From the NCBI RefSeq assembly GCF_030269665.1, contig NZ_BSTS01000005.1:1-64000 (forward strand): DNA of 64,000 nt. The letters are read 5' to 3'. Positions 9,955 through 17,956 of this stretch are shown here, piece by piece. The notes under the pieces were generated by a model. The model was not told where the DNA came from, made no database searches, and was given only the letters and a program-made list of their open reading frames with translations. The translations under genes were made by a program, and so were the position numbers. This DNA is from Actinomycetospora sp. NBRC 106375 (GTDB taxonomy: Bacteria > Actinomycetota > Actinomycetes > Mycobacteriales > Pseudonocardiaceae). Each line of letters opens with the position of its first letter. Position 1 is the stretch's first letter.

Positions 9955-10404
9955 GTGAAGCTCATCCTCACCGCCGACGTCGCCAACCTGGGCGGCCCCG
10001 GCGACACCGTCGAGGTCAAGGACGGCTACGGCCGCAACTTCCTGCTGCCCCGCGGGCTGGCCATCGTCGCCACCCGCGGCGCCCAGAAGCAGGTCGAGAC
10101 GATCCGCCGCACCCAGGAGGGCAAGCGGATCCGCGACCTCGACCACGCCAAGGAGGTCGCCGGGCAGATCCAGGGCCTCGGCACCGTCACGGTCACCGGC
10201 AAGGCCGGCCAGGGCGGGCGCCTTTTCGGCTCGGTCACGCCGGCCGACGTCGTCTCGGCCGTCCGCTCGCAGGGCGGCCCGAACCTCGACAAGCGGTTCA
10301 TCGACATCGACGGGCACATCAAGTCCACGGGCGGCCACGAGGTCACCGTGCGCCTGCACCCCGATGTCGCGGTCGCGCTGCCCCTGGACGTCCAGGGCGC
10401 CTGA
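9955..10404 (+). CDS. rplI: 50S ribosomal protein L9
   Basis: 149 residues, the normal length. The N-terminal domain has [21 protein letters not shown] and [13 protein letters not shown]; a long helix and a C-terminal 23S-binding domain ([12 protein letters not shown]) follow. GTG start at 9955 with GGGAGG 5 bases upstream and only 11 bases after rpsR. Last gene of the operon; a strong hairpin follows. Confidence 0.97.
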   Translation: MKLILTADVANLGGPGDTVEVKDGYGRNFLLPRGLAIVATRGAQKQVETIRRTQEGKRIRDLDHAKEVAGQIQGLGTVTVTGKAGQGGRLFGSVTPADVVSAVRSQGGPNLDKRFIDIDGHIKSTGGHEVTVRLHPDVAVALPLDVQGA

Positions 10405-10422
10405 CCCCGCCGCACACCCCCT

Positions 10423-10452
10423 CGGGCCCGGACCGCAGTCGGTCCGGGCCCG
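10423..10452 (+). terminator. Terminator of the rpsF–rplI operon
   Basis: Perfect 13-bp stem (10423–10435 with 10440–10452), loop CAGT, 19 bases after the rplI stop. Confidence 0.85.
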
Positions 10453-10499
10453 ACGTGTGTCCGGGAGTCGGGGTGCTCACCGGGGCTGTCACCGGGGTT

Positions 10500-10572
10500 G
10501 TCAGCGAAGTGCCCCTATCGGCGTGCTCATCTGGATGCAGACGCTGAGCGTCCGTAACGGGACGTCGATCAC
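10500..10572. repeat. Dispersed palindromic repeat, copy A (degenerate)
   Basis: Bases 10547–10572 match the reverse complement of 17888–17913 at 24 of 26 positions. Bases 10500–10514 match the reverse complement of the far arm of that copy at 14 of 15. The middle of the left arm has diverged. It lies in the 653-base gap between rplI and dnaB. Confidence 0.6.
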
Positions 10573-10735
10573 CGACTGATCGCCGGCTGATCACCGACCG
10601 GTCTTCGTGCGGATCTCCGCGCCCGGGCCCGCCCGCCGAGCCGAGGACCCCGCTCGGCTCGACACGCAGCGCCAGTGGGTGAACACGCCTGCGACACGCT
10701 CGCGACGACGCGCCGAGCACCGGTCCATCCACTTG

Positions 10736-10744
10736 TTGTCCACA
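10736..10744 (+). promoter_or_regulatory. DnaA box upstream of dnaB
   Basis: TTGTCCACA is the high-GC actinobacterial DnaA-box consensus. A one-mismatch copy TTGTCCCCA follows at 10801–10809 and a CTGTCCCCA variant near 10855. All are within about 320 bases upstream of the dnaB start. Binding is inference. Confidence 0.5.
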
Positions 10745-10800
10745 CCCTGCACAAGGCCTTGAGCTGCGGGGACACCGTGTGGGGGACGGTTACCAACAGG

Positions 10801-10809
10801 TTGTCCCCA
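10801..10809 (+). promoter_or_regulatory. Second DnaA-box-like site upstream of dnaB
   Basis: TTGTCCCCA, one base off the consensus, 57 bases after the first box. The remainder of the 10453–11057 gap holds no gene that I can support. Confidence 0.35.
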
Positions 10810-11057
10810 GGTGTGTGCCCATCACAGGGGTGTGCTCGGTGGATCGATCCCGGGTCTGTCCCCAGGGCATCAACATGGGCCGCTGGAGCCGCCGATCTCC
10901 GGGCCCTACCGTGCCCTCGACGCGATCGACGGCGTCGGCACCGGGCACCGCGCGACCCGGCGCCGCCGGGCTGTCGGTGGGCGCTGCTAGAACGGGTGTT
11001 CGACGGGCACGGCGCCGCACGGCGTCGATCCTGCGGTGGCGAGCGGAGGGAGCAGTC

Positions 11058-13655
11058 GTGGCGGTGCTGGACGATCGGGGGACGTCCGGACGAGGCCCGG
11101 AGCGTCCTGGTGCGACGCCCGCGGAGTTCGACCGCCAGCCTCCCCAGGACCTCCCCGCGGAGCAGTCCGTCCTCGGCGCGATCCTGCTGAGCAAGGACGC
11201 GATCGCCGACGTCGTCGAGATGCTCAAGCCCGACGACTTCTACCGGCCGGCCCACCAGACGGTCTACGAGTGCGTGCTCGACCTCTACGGCCGCGGCGAG
11301 CCGGCCGACCCGGTCACCGTGTCCGCCGAGCTCGAGCGCCGCGGCGAGCTCCTGCGCGTCGGCGGTGCGCCCTACCTGCACACGCTCATCGCCGCGGTGC
11401 CCACGGCGGCCAACGCCGGCTACTACGCCGAGATCGTGGCCGACCGGGCGATCCTGCGCCGCCTCGTCGAGGCCGGCACGCGCATCGTCCAGCTCGGCTA
11501 CCACGGTGCCGAGGGGGCGGACACCGACGACGTGGTCGACCGCGCCCAGGCCGCGGTTTACGAGGTCACCGACCGGCGCGTCACCGAGGACTACGTGGCC
11601 CTCGAGGACGTCCTCCAGCCGACGATGGACGAGATCGACGCCATCGCCTCGCGCGGCGGCGTCTCCTTCGGCGTGCCCACGGGCTTCACCGACCTCGACG
11701 ACGTCACCAACGGTCTGCACCCCGGCCAGATGGTGATCGTGGCCGCGAGGCCTGGCATCGGGAAGGCCCTCGCGCTCGACACCCCGTTGGCCACCCCGCG
11801 GGGCTGGACGACGATGGGCGATGTCGCGATCGGCGACGAGCTCCTCGATGCCGCCGGCCGCCCCACGCGAGTGGTCGCGGCCACGGACGTGATGCGCGGT
11901 CGCCCGTGCTTCGAGGTCGAGTTCTCCGACGGCACGGTGATCGTCGCGGACGAACAGCACCAGTGGCTCACCGACACCCGTGCCTCCCGACGCTCCACGC
12001 GCATCTCCGCGCAGATCCGGACGACCGGCGAGATCGCGGCGACGCTCCGCTGCCCGGCAGCTGATCGCCGCATCAACCACTCGGTGCGTGTCGCCGAGCC
12101 CCTCCAGCTGCCCGAGCGCGACTTTCTCGTCCCGCCCTACGCCCTCGGTGTCTGGCTCGGTGACGGCACCTCCGCATCGGCGTCCTTCACGAGTGCCGAC
12201 CCGGAGATCGCCACACACGTCGCCGCGGAAGGCCTCGAGGCCCCGTCGATCGGACGTCTGCGGTACGGCCTCCGCCTCCCCGCCGACCCGGAGCTGCCCG
12301 AGCGCGTGTGCGTCGTCTGCGGCGCGATGTTCCAGCCTGCGACCTCACAGGTCCGCACCTGCGGGCGGTCCTGCGGCGGCCGCGCACGATTCCTCTCCGC
12401 GCCCGTCCCCGCACCGACGTGTCCTGACTGCGGCCGACGGTCCACCGGCCTCGTGCGCTGCCAGTCGTGCCGTGATCGCCACGGCACCGTCCAGGCCCGT
12501 CTCCGCACCATCGGTGTGCTCGGCGACAAGCACATCCCCGAGGAGTACCTCCGCGGGTCGGAGGCGCAGCGGCGCTCGCTGTTGGCCGGGCTGCTCGACA
12601 CCGACGGCACGGTGCTGCCGACCGGCGTCGTCCAGTTCGCGGTCACCAACGCCCGCCTCGCCGCCGACGTCGCGGAGCTCATCGCGAGCCTCGGGCTGCG
12701 GTGCTCGACGGCCACCAAGCGGGTGCAGGGCCGTAGCGAGAGCTCGAGCACGGCGTACCTCGTGACGTTCTCCACGGTCGACGAGGTGTTCCGGCTCGAG
12801 CGCAAGCGCCTCGCCCACAAGGAGCGGCAGCGGGCCACCGACCACACACGGACGGGGCTCCGGTACGTCGTCGGTGTCCGCCCGGTGTCGTCGGTGCCGG
12901 TGCGGTGCGTCGAGGTCGACAACGCCGATCATCTCTACCTCGCCGGCCGGTCGATGGTGCCGACCCACAACTCGACGCTCGGCATGGACTTCGCCCGCTC
13001 CGCGAGCGTGAAGCACGGTCTGACCTCGGCGTTCTTCTCGCTGGAGATGAGCCGCACCGAGATCGTCATGCGCCTGCTCTCGGCCGAGGCGAAGATCCGG
13101 CTGGCGGACATGCGCTCCGGCACGATGACCGACGACGACTGGACGCGGCTGGCGCGGCGGATGAGCGAGATCAGCGAGGCGCCGCTGTTCATCGACGACT
13201 CGCCCAACATGACGATCATGGAGATCCGGGCGAAGGCGCGGCGGCTCAAGCAGCGCCACGACCTCAAGCTGATCATCCTCGACTACATGCAGCTGATGAC
13301 CTCGGGCAAGAAGGTCGAGTCCCGCCAGCAGGAGGTCTCGGAGTTCTCCCGTCAGCTCAAGCTGCTCGCCAAGGAGCTCGAGGTGCCGCTGGTGGCGATC
13401 AGCCAGCTCAACCGTGGTCCCGAGCAGCGCACCGACAAGAAGCCGATGCTCTCCGACCTCCGTGAGTCCGGGTCGCTGGAGCAGGACGCGGATATGGTCA
13501 TGCTCATCAGCCGCCCCGACGCCTTCGAGCGCGACGACCCCCGCGCCGGCGAGGCGGACCTGATCCTCGCCAAGCACCGCAACGGGCCGACCGCGACCAT
13601 CACGGTGGCCCACCAGCTGCACTACAGCCGCTTCAGCGACATCGCGAGGGGTTAG
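11058..13655 (+). CDS. dnaB: Replicative DNA helicase DnaB, intein-containing precursor
   Basis: 865-residue precursor; 463 residues after removal of the intein, the normal DnaB length. The N-terminal domain (QPPQDLPAEQSVLGAILLS) and RecA-like ATPase (SLEMSRTEI, Walker B LIILDYMQLM, SQLNRG, LRESGSLEQDAD, AKHRNG) are intact. The Walker A loop ARPGIGK is interrupted exactly after its Lys (residue 236) by the intein (237–638), and resumes with Ser639 (STLGMDF). The unspliced protein cannot form a normal P-loop, so helicase activity depends on splicing. Start GTG at 11058 with GGAGGGAG upstream. DnaA boxes lie in the leader. Confidence 0.96.
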   Translation: MAVLDDRGTSGRGPERPGATPAEFDRQPPQDLPAEQSVLGAILLSKDAIADVVEMLKPDDFYRPAHQTVYECVLDLYGRGEPADPVTVSAELERRGELLRVGGAPYLHTLIAAVPTAANAGYYAEIVADRAILRRLVEAGTRIVQLGYHGAEGADTDDVVDRAQAAVYEVTDRRVTEDYVALEDVLQPTMDEIDAIASRGGVSFGVPTGFTDLDDVTNGLHPGQMVIVAARPGIGKALALDTPLATPRGWTTMGDVAIGDELLDAAGRPTRVVAATDVMRGRPCFEVEFSDGTVIVADEQHQWLTDTRASRRSTRISAQIRTTGEIAATLRCPAADRRINHSVRVAEPLQLPERDFLVPPYALGVWLGDGTSASASFTSADPEIATHVAAEGLEAPSIGRLRYGLRLPADPELPERVCVVCGAMFQPATSQVRTCGRSCGGRARFLSAPVPAPTCPDCGRRSTGLVRCQSCRDRHGTVQARLRTIGVLGDKHIPEEYLRGSEAQRRSLLAGLLDTDGTVLPTGVVQFAVTNARLAADVAELIASLGLRCSTATKRVQGRSESSSTAYLVTFSTVDEVFRLERKRLAHKERQRATDHTRTGLRYVVGVRPVSSVPVRCVEVDNADHLYLAGRSMVPTHNSTLGMDFARSASVKHGLTSAFFSLEMSRTEIVMRLLSAEAKIRLADMRSGTMTDDDWTRLARRMSEISEAPLFIDDSPNMTIMEIRAKARRLKQRHDLKLIILDYMQLMTSGKKVESRQQEVSEFSRQLKLLAKELEVPLVAISQLNRGPEQRTDKKPMLSDLRESGSLEQDADMVMLISRPDAFERDDPRAGEADLILAKHRNGPTATITVAHQLHYSRFSDIARG
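11766..12971 (+). other. Class 3-type intein with zinc-finger LAGLIDADG endonuclease in dnaB
   Basis: 402 residues starting with Ala (no Cys/Ser nucleophile at position 1) and ending T-H-N before Ser+1. Block B reads DEQHQW, with His65 and Trp67 of the intein. Block F carries Cys381 (VRCVEV). Block G carries Thr400-His401-Asn402. These are the Trp/Cys/Thr marks of class 3 inteins, which use the block F Cys as first nucleophile. The endonuclease has LGVWLGDGT and LLAGLLDTDGT as the two LAGLIDADG motifs. Between them are two Cys clusters (CVVC…C…C and CPDC…CQSC) that look like zinc fingers. Confidence 0.88.
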
Positions 13656-13659
13656 TGCC

Positions 13660-14232
13660 TCACGGGCACCGGTCGAGGTGGGTGAGCAGATCGCGCAGCG
13701 GCGCCACGGCGTCGTCGACGACCTCGCCGGCCGGCTTGGCGTCCCGGGCGCCGGCGGCACGGGCGCGCAGGACGACCTCCTCGTGACGGAGCCGTCCCCA
13801 CGCGGCGGCGCGCTCGGCTCGCTGGACCCGCAGCCGGGCGCTGACCCGGCGACGCCGGCGCCGGGTGCGGGCGGTGTCCTGGGCCCGCTCGAGCACGCGC
13901 AGGCGGCGCACGCCCCACGCCACCACCGGGCCCGCGGCGGCGACGACCGCGGTCGGCGTGCCGCTGAACCGCTGCTGCAGCGCCTGCACGCGCTCCGGCA
14001 GCGCGTCGACCTCGCTCTCGAGGTGCACGAGGCGCTCGCCGTCGACGGTGTGGCGCACGACCACGCGACCGATCCGTCGTGCGGCGTACTCGACCGGCCA
14101 CCGGAGCCCGAGGAACTCCGCGACGGCGTCGGCGCGGACCGCGGCGTCCCGGTCGTCGGCGCGCAGGATCCGGGCGACGCGGCAGGAGCGGCGGGGTTGG
14201 AAGAGCCACTCCGCCGCCGGGATGTCGACCAT
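13660..14232 (-). CDS. Conserved-looking hypothetical protein
   Basis: 190 residues, convergent with dnaB (5 bases between ends). The N-terminal third contains W-L-F-Q-P-R-R and a short beta-rich region; the middle predicts a coiled coil (LVHLESEVDALPERVQALQQRF) followed by a hydrophobic patch (AVVAAAGPVVAWGV) and a long Arg-rich helix. I do not recognise a family. The ATG at 14232 is supported by a −10 box TATTCT 7 bases upstream and no Shine–Dalgarno, suggesting a leaderless mRNA. The −10 box lies inside an inverted repeat. Confidence 0.65.
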   Translation of the reverse strand: MVDIPAAEWLFQPRRSCRVARILRADDRDAAVRADAVAEFLGLRWPVEYAARRIGRVVVRHTVDGERLVHLESEVDALPERVQALQQRFSGTPTAVVAAAGPVVAWGVRRLRVLERAQDTARTRRRRRRVSARLRVQRAERAAAWGRLRHEEVVLRARAAGARDAKPAGEVVDDAVAPLRDLLTHLDRCP

Positions 14233-14246
14233 GTATTACAGAATAC
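14233..14246 (-). promoter_or_regulatory. Leaderless promoter overlapped by an inverted repeat
   Basis: GTATT-ACAG-AATAC. Read on the minus strand, TATTCT (14245–14240) is followed by 7 bases and ATG. The perfect 5-bp arms covering the −10 region are a repressor-site candidate. Confidence 0.45.
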
Positions 14247-14315
14247 AGCGTACAACGCGCGCGGAGAAGACGACCGATGCCCGACCGCTCCGCTCCGGTC
14301 CGGTCCGGGTCGACA

Positions 14316-15539
14316 TCAGCCGCGGACGGGACGTGCCGCCGGACGCAGCGGCCACGCCGTCACCGCGGCCAGGGCGAGCAGCACGACCATGAACCCCACG
14401 GTCGCCGGCCAGCCGGCGAGGCCGAAGGCGACACCGCCGAGCGTCCCGCCGACCGACGAGCCGACGTAGTACGCGGCGAGGTAGAGCCCGGAGGCCACGG
14501 CGCGTCCGTGCTCGGCGCGGCGGCCGACCCACGAGCTCGCCACGGTGTGGGCGGCGAAGAACCCGACGGTGAGCAGCGCGAGGCCGGCCACGACGACGGC
14601 GACCCAGGACGCGAGCATCGCCACGGCGCCCACCGCGGCGATCCCGGCGGCGCCGAGCACCACCGGCCGGGTGCCGACGCGATCGGCGAGGCGGCCGGCG
14701 CGGGTCGAGGTGGCCGTGCCGACCGCGTAGAGCACGAACACGAAGCCGACGACGAGCGCGGGCAGCCGGAACGGCGGGCCGAGCAGCAGGAACGTCACGT
14801 AGTTGTAGGCGCAGACGAACACGCCCATGACCAGCAGGCCGACGGCGTAGAGCCGGCGCAGCACGGGGTCCGCGAGGTGGGACCGCGCCTCGCCGAGCAG
14901 CGCTCGGACCCCGACACGGGTGGGGCGGAAGCGCCGGGACGCGGGCAGCACCGTGGCGAACGCGGCGAGGCAGGCCGCGGACACCAGCGCGATCCCGGCG
15001 AGCGCCCAACGCCACGAGCCGGTGAGGTCGGCGAGCGCGCTGGTCACCAGCCGCCCGCCGAACCCGCCGACGGAGTTGCCGGCGACGTAGAGGCCCATGG
15101 CGGCGCCGAGGTGGTCGCCGTGGATCTCGTCGGCGAGATAGGCCATGCCGACGGCGGGGAGCCCGGCGAGCGCGAGGCCCTCGAGCGCCCGCAGCACGAG
15201 CAGCAGCCCGAAGCCCGGGGCGGCGGCCGCGGCGACGCCGAACACGACGGCCGCGGTCAGCGACCAGACCATGACCGGCCGGCGGCCCCAGCGCTCGGAC
15301 AGCGCGCTGGCCGGGATGACACCGATCGCGAGCGCCGCCGTCGTCACCGACACCGAGAGGGAGGCCGTGCCCGGGGAGACGCCGTAGGCGCCGACCAGCG
15401 CCGGGAGCAGCGGCTGGGTGGCGTAGAGCAGCGCGAACGTCGTGAAGCCCGCGAAGAACAGCCCGATCGCGACGGGGCGGAAGCCCGGCTCACCGCGACG
15501 CAGCGCCGCCGGTTCGGCGGACACCTGCGACGACGACAT
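14316..15539 (-). CDS. MFS transporter (YnfM-like drug exporter type)
   Basis: 407 residues with about 12 hydrophobic segments. The cytoplasmic loop motif LSERWGRRPVM between helices 2 and 3 and a second-half copy (RLADRVGTRPVVLGAAG) mark the major facilitator fold. FALLYATQPLLPAL near the N-terminus is typical of the YnfM/arabinose-efflux branch. Substrate unknown. Start ATG at 15539; TAGCCT lies 8 bases upstream without a clear ribosome site. It is 11 bases downstream of cutA on the same strand. Confidence 0.9.
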   Translation of the reverse strand: MSSSQVSAEPAALRRGEPGFRPVAIGLFFAGFTTFALLYATQPLLPALVGAYGVSPGTASLSVSVTTAALAIGVIPASALSERWGRRPVMVWSLTAAVVFGVAAAAAPGFGLLLVLRALEGLALAGLPAVGMAYLADEIHGDHLGAAMGLYVAGNSVGGFGGRLVTSALADLTGSWRWALAGIALVSAACLAAFATVLPASRRFRPTRVGVRALLGEARSHLADPVLRRLYAVGLLVMGVFVCAYNYVTFLLLGPPFRLPALVVGFVFVLYAVGTATSTRAGRLADRVGTRPVVLGAAGIAAVGAVAMLASWVAVVVAGLALLTVGFFAAHTVASSWVGRRAEHGRAVASGLYLAAYYVGSSVGGTLGGVAFGLAGWPATVGFMVVLLALAAVTAWPLRPAARPVRG

Positions 15540-15550
15540 CGTTGCCGAGG

Positions 15551-15898
15551 CTAACGGTCGTCGGCGATGCCCCGCTCGGTCTCGTTCGTCACCCACGCCA
15601 GGTACGGCCCGTGCCCGCCGACGACCGGCAGCACGAGGACCTCGGGCACGTCGTAGGTGTGCTCGGCGACGAGACGGGCCTGGAGGTCGTCGACGCGCGC
15701 GGCGTCGGTCTTGAGCCAGAGCTGCCACTCCGGCTCGACCGACACCGCACCCTCCCAGCGGAACACGCTGCGCACGGGCCCGGCGATCTGCACGCACGCC
15801 GCGAGGCGGGCGTCGACGAGCACCGACGCCAGCCGCTCGGCCTCGTCCGCGGAGTCGGTGGTGGTCAGGACGACGCGGGTGGTCGCGTCACCGCTCAT
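15551..15898 (-). CDS. cutA: Divalent cation tolerance protein CutA
   Basis: 115 residues, the family size. LTTTDSADEAERLASVLVDARLAACVQI, the single VFRWEG turn and HTYDVPEVLVLPV are the CutA1 trimer signatures. It is a small PII-like trimer; its physiological ligand is debated. GGGAGG precedes the ATG at 15898. It is upstream of, and probably co-transcribed with, the MFS gene, and divergent from the SDR gene at 15940 with only 41 bases between start codons. Confidence 0.95.
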   Translation of the reverse strand: MSGDATTRVVLTTTDSADEAERLASVLVDARLAACVQIAGPVRSVFRWEGAVSVEPEWQLWLKTDAARVDDLQARLVAEHTYDVPEVLVLPVVGGHGPYLAWVTNETERGIADDR

Positions 15899-15939
15899 CG
15901 GGGCCTCCCGGAGACGTCGATCTCTGCCACGATGCGCCG

Positions 15940-16872
15940 ATGCTCCTCGTCACCGGTGCCACGGGGTTCGTCGGGTCGGCCGTGGTGGCCCTGGTGCACG
16001 AGCGGGGGCACGCCGTGCGGGCGGTGGTCCGCGACCCGGCGCGCGCCGACGTCCTCCCCGACGGGGTGGAGCGGGTCGCCGCGGACCTCGCCGACGAGGA
16101 GAGCCTGGCGCGCGCGATGGACGGTTGCGAGGGGGTCTTCCACCTCGCGGCGGCCGTGGGGGCGCCCGGCCCCGAGGCCCACGAGCTCAACGTCGGCGGC
16201 ACCCGGCGGGTGGTGGAAGCCGCGCGCCGGGCCGGGGTGGGCCGCCTCGTGTACACCTCGACGAGCGCGGCGATCTGCGTCCCCGACCCGGACGGGCCGG
16301 GCTGCGTCATCGACGAGGACGCGACCGGCGGCACGGCGCTCACCGACACCTACTCCACGACGAAGGCCGAGGCCGAGGCCGTCGTGCTCGGCGCGGTGGC
16401 CGAGGGCGGGCTGGACGCCGTGGTCGCGACCGTCGTCAACGTCTACGGCCCGTCGCCGCGGGGGCCGCTGAGCTACAACCAGCTGTTCGCCGCGGCCGCG
16501 CGGGGCGAGGTCGGCGACATCGTCGACACGCGGGTCGGCTGGACGCTGGCCGAGGACGTCGCCGCGGGCCACCTGCTCGCCTTCACCGACGGCGAGGCCG
16601 GCCGGCGCTACGTGCTCTGCGGGGCGGTGACGTCGTTCCCGGACGTGCTCGACACCTACTGCGCCCTGGCCGGCAGCGGGCACCGCGTGCGCCCGCTCCC
16701 CGAGGGCAGCGAGCTCTCGCCCGATGCGCCGCCGTTCGCGGACCGGTCGGTGGTCTACGGCCGGCTCGGCGGCTACCGGGTGCGCGACGACGGCGCCCGC
16801 GCCCTCGGGTTCGCCCCCCGTGGCATCACCGAGGGACTGGCCCTGACGGCGCGCTGGATGCCCCGATCGTGA
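15940..16872 (+). CDS. NAD-dependent epimerase/reductase (extended SDR)
   Basis: 310 residues. N-terminal TGATGFVG nucleotide loop (residues 5–12), DLAD after strand 3, active-site Y-S-T-T-K at about residue 139, and NVYGP as in extended SDRs. The substrate cannot be told; dihydroflavonol-reductase-like members act on aldehydes, ketones or sugar nucleotides. Start ATG at 15940 with CACGAT 6 bases upstream and no ribosome site, so probably leaderless. Confidence 0.88.
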   Translation: MLLVTGATGFVGSAVVALVHERGHAVRAVVRDPARADVLPDGVERVAADLADEESLARAMDGCEGVFHLAAAVGAPGPEAHELNVGGTRRVVEAARRAGVGRLVYTSTSAAICVPDPDGPGCVIDEDATGGTALTDTYSTTKAEAEAVVLGAVAEGGLDAVVATVVNVYGPSPRGPLSYNQLFAAAARGEVGDIVDTRVGWTLAEDVAAGHLLAFTDGEAGRRYVLCGAVTSFPDVLDTYCALAGSGHRVRPLPEGSELSPDAPPFADRSVVYGRLGGYRVRDDGARALGFAPRGITEGLALTARWMPRS

Positions 16873-16996
16873 GCCCTTTCCCGGCATTCCTCCGCCGCCG
16901 GATGGGAGATGGGACACGCCCGCCGACGTGCGCGGTCCAGGGATGCCACGCTGGTGCCTTCGGCTGTACCTGACACGGCCGGGAACGGGTGAGCAG

Positions 16997-17872
16997 ATGA
17001 CCGACGACAACGAGGTCGGGGCCGGCGTCGTGGCCGCCTCCGGGGGATACCGCCTGGGCGAGGAACTGAAGGTCCGCCGCCTCGGGTACGGCGCCATGCG
17101 CCTGACCGGCGAGGGCATCTGGGGTCCGCCCAAGGACACCGACAACGCGCTCGCGGTGCTGCGGCGCGCGGTGGACCTGGGCGTGGACTTCGTCGACACG
17201 GCCGATTCGTACGGCCCGTACGTGAGCGAGGAGCTCGTCCGCGAGGCTCTGTACCCGTACCGCGGCGTCACCGTCGCGACGAAGGCGGGCCTGCTGCGCA
17301 CCGGGCCGAACAAGTGGATCCCCTGCGGGCGCCCGGACTACCTGCGCCAGGAGGCCGAGATGAGCCTGCGCCGGCTCGGCGTGGAGACCCTCGACCTCTT
17401 CCAGCTCCACCGCATCGACCCGCACGTCGCCGCCGACGAGCAGTTCGGTCTGCTCGCCGACCTCCAGCGCGAGGGCAAGGTCCGCGAGGTCGGGCTCAGC
17501 CAGGTCTCCGTCGCCGAGATCGAGGCGGCCGGGAAGATCGTCGACGTCGCGTCGGTGCAGAACCGCTACAACCTCGTCGACCGCTCCTCGGACGACGTGC
17601 TGCGCCACTGCACCGAGCACGGCATCGGGTTCATCCCGTGGGCGCCTGCCGACGCGGGCAAGCTCGCGGAGCCCGGCAACGCCGCCGCGCGCGCCGCCGA
17701 CCGTCTCGGCGCGACGCCCGCCCAGGTCGCCCTGGCGTGGCTGCTGCAGCGCAGCTCGGTGATGCTGCCGATCCCGGGCACCAGCTCGCTCGAGCACCTC
17801 GAGGAGAACTGCGGCGCGGCCGCGATCGACCTCGACCGCGACACCGTCGCGACCCTCGACGCCGCCGCGTAG
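16997..17872 (+). CDS. Aldo/keto reductase
   Basis: 291 residues, TIM-barrel AKR. Catalytic tetrad visible: Asp in VDTADSYGP, the Tyr of the same motif, Lys in VATKAG and His in FQLHRID. NADPH-binding end IPGTSSLEHLEEN. It reduces an aldehyde or ketone; the natural substrate is unknown. The ATG at 16997 is chosen where homology-like sequence begins. A weak GGGTGAG lies upstream. The 53-bp palindrome copy B lies 16 bases after the stop. Confidence 0.9.
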   Translation: MTDDNEVGAGVVAASGGYRLGEELKVRRLGYGAMRLTGEGIWGPPKDTDNALAVLRRAVDLGVDFVDTADSYGPYVSEELVREALYPYRGVTVATKAGLLRTGPNKWIPCGRPDYLRQEAEMSLRRLGVETLDLFQLHRIDPHVAADEQFGLLADLQREGKVREVGLSQVSVAEIEAAGKIVDVASVQNRYNLVDRSSDDVLRHCTEHGIGFIPWAPADAGKLAEPGNAAARAADRLGATPAQVALAWLLQRSSVMLPIPGTSSLEHLEENCGAAAIDLDRDTVATLDAAA

Positions 17873-17887
17873 CTCCGTCGGGCCGCA

Positions 17888-17940
17888 GTGATCGAAGTCC
17901 CGTCACGGACGCTCAGCGTCCGTGACGGCACTTCGCTGAC
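17888..17940. repeat. Dispersed palindromic repeat, copy B
   Basis: Two 26-base arms (17888–17913 and 17915–17940) pair at 23 of 26 positions around one central base. It shares both arms with the degenerate copy at 10500–10572. It lies between convergent genes, so it may also act as a two-way terminator. Confidence 0.75.
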
Positions 17941-17956
17941 ACCCCCCGCGAGCCAC

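Noticed and set aside
10779-11057. Upstream in-frame extension of dnaB
   Set aside because: The translated stretch is Arg/Ser/Thr-rich and unlike DnaB; GTG at 11058 has a good ribosome site and gives normal length after splicing.
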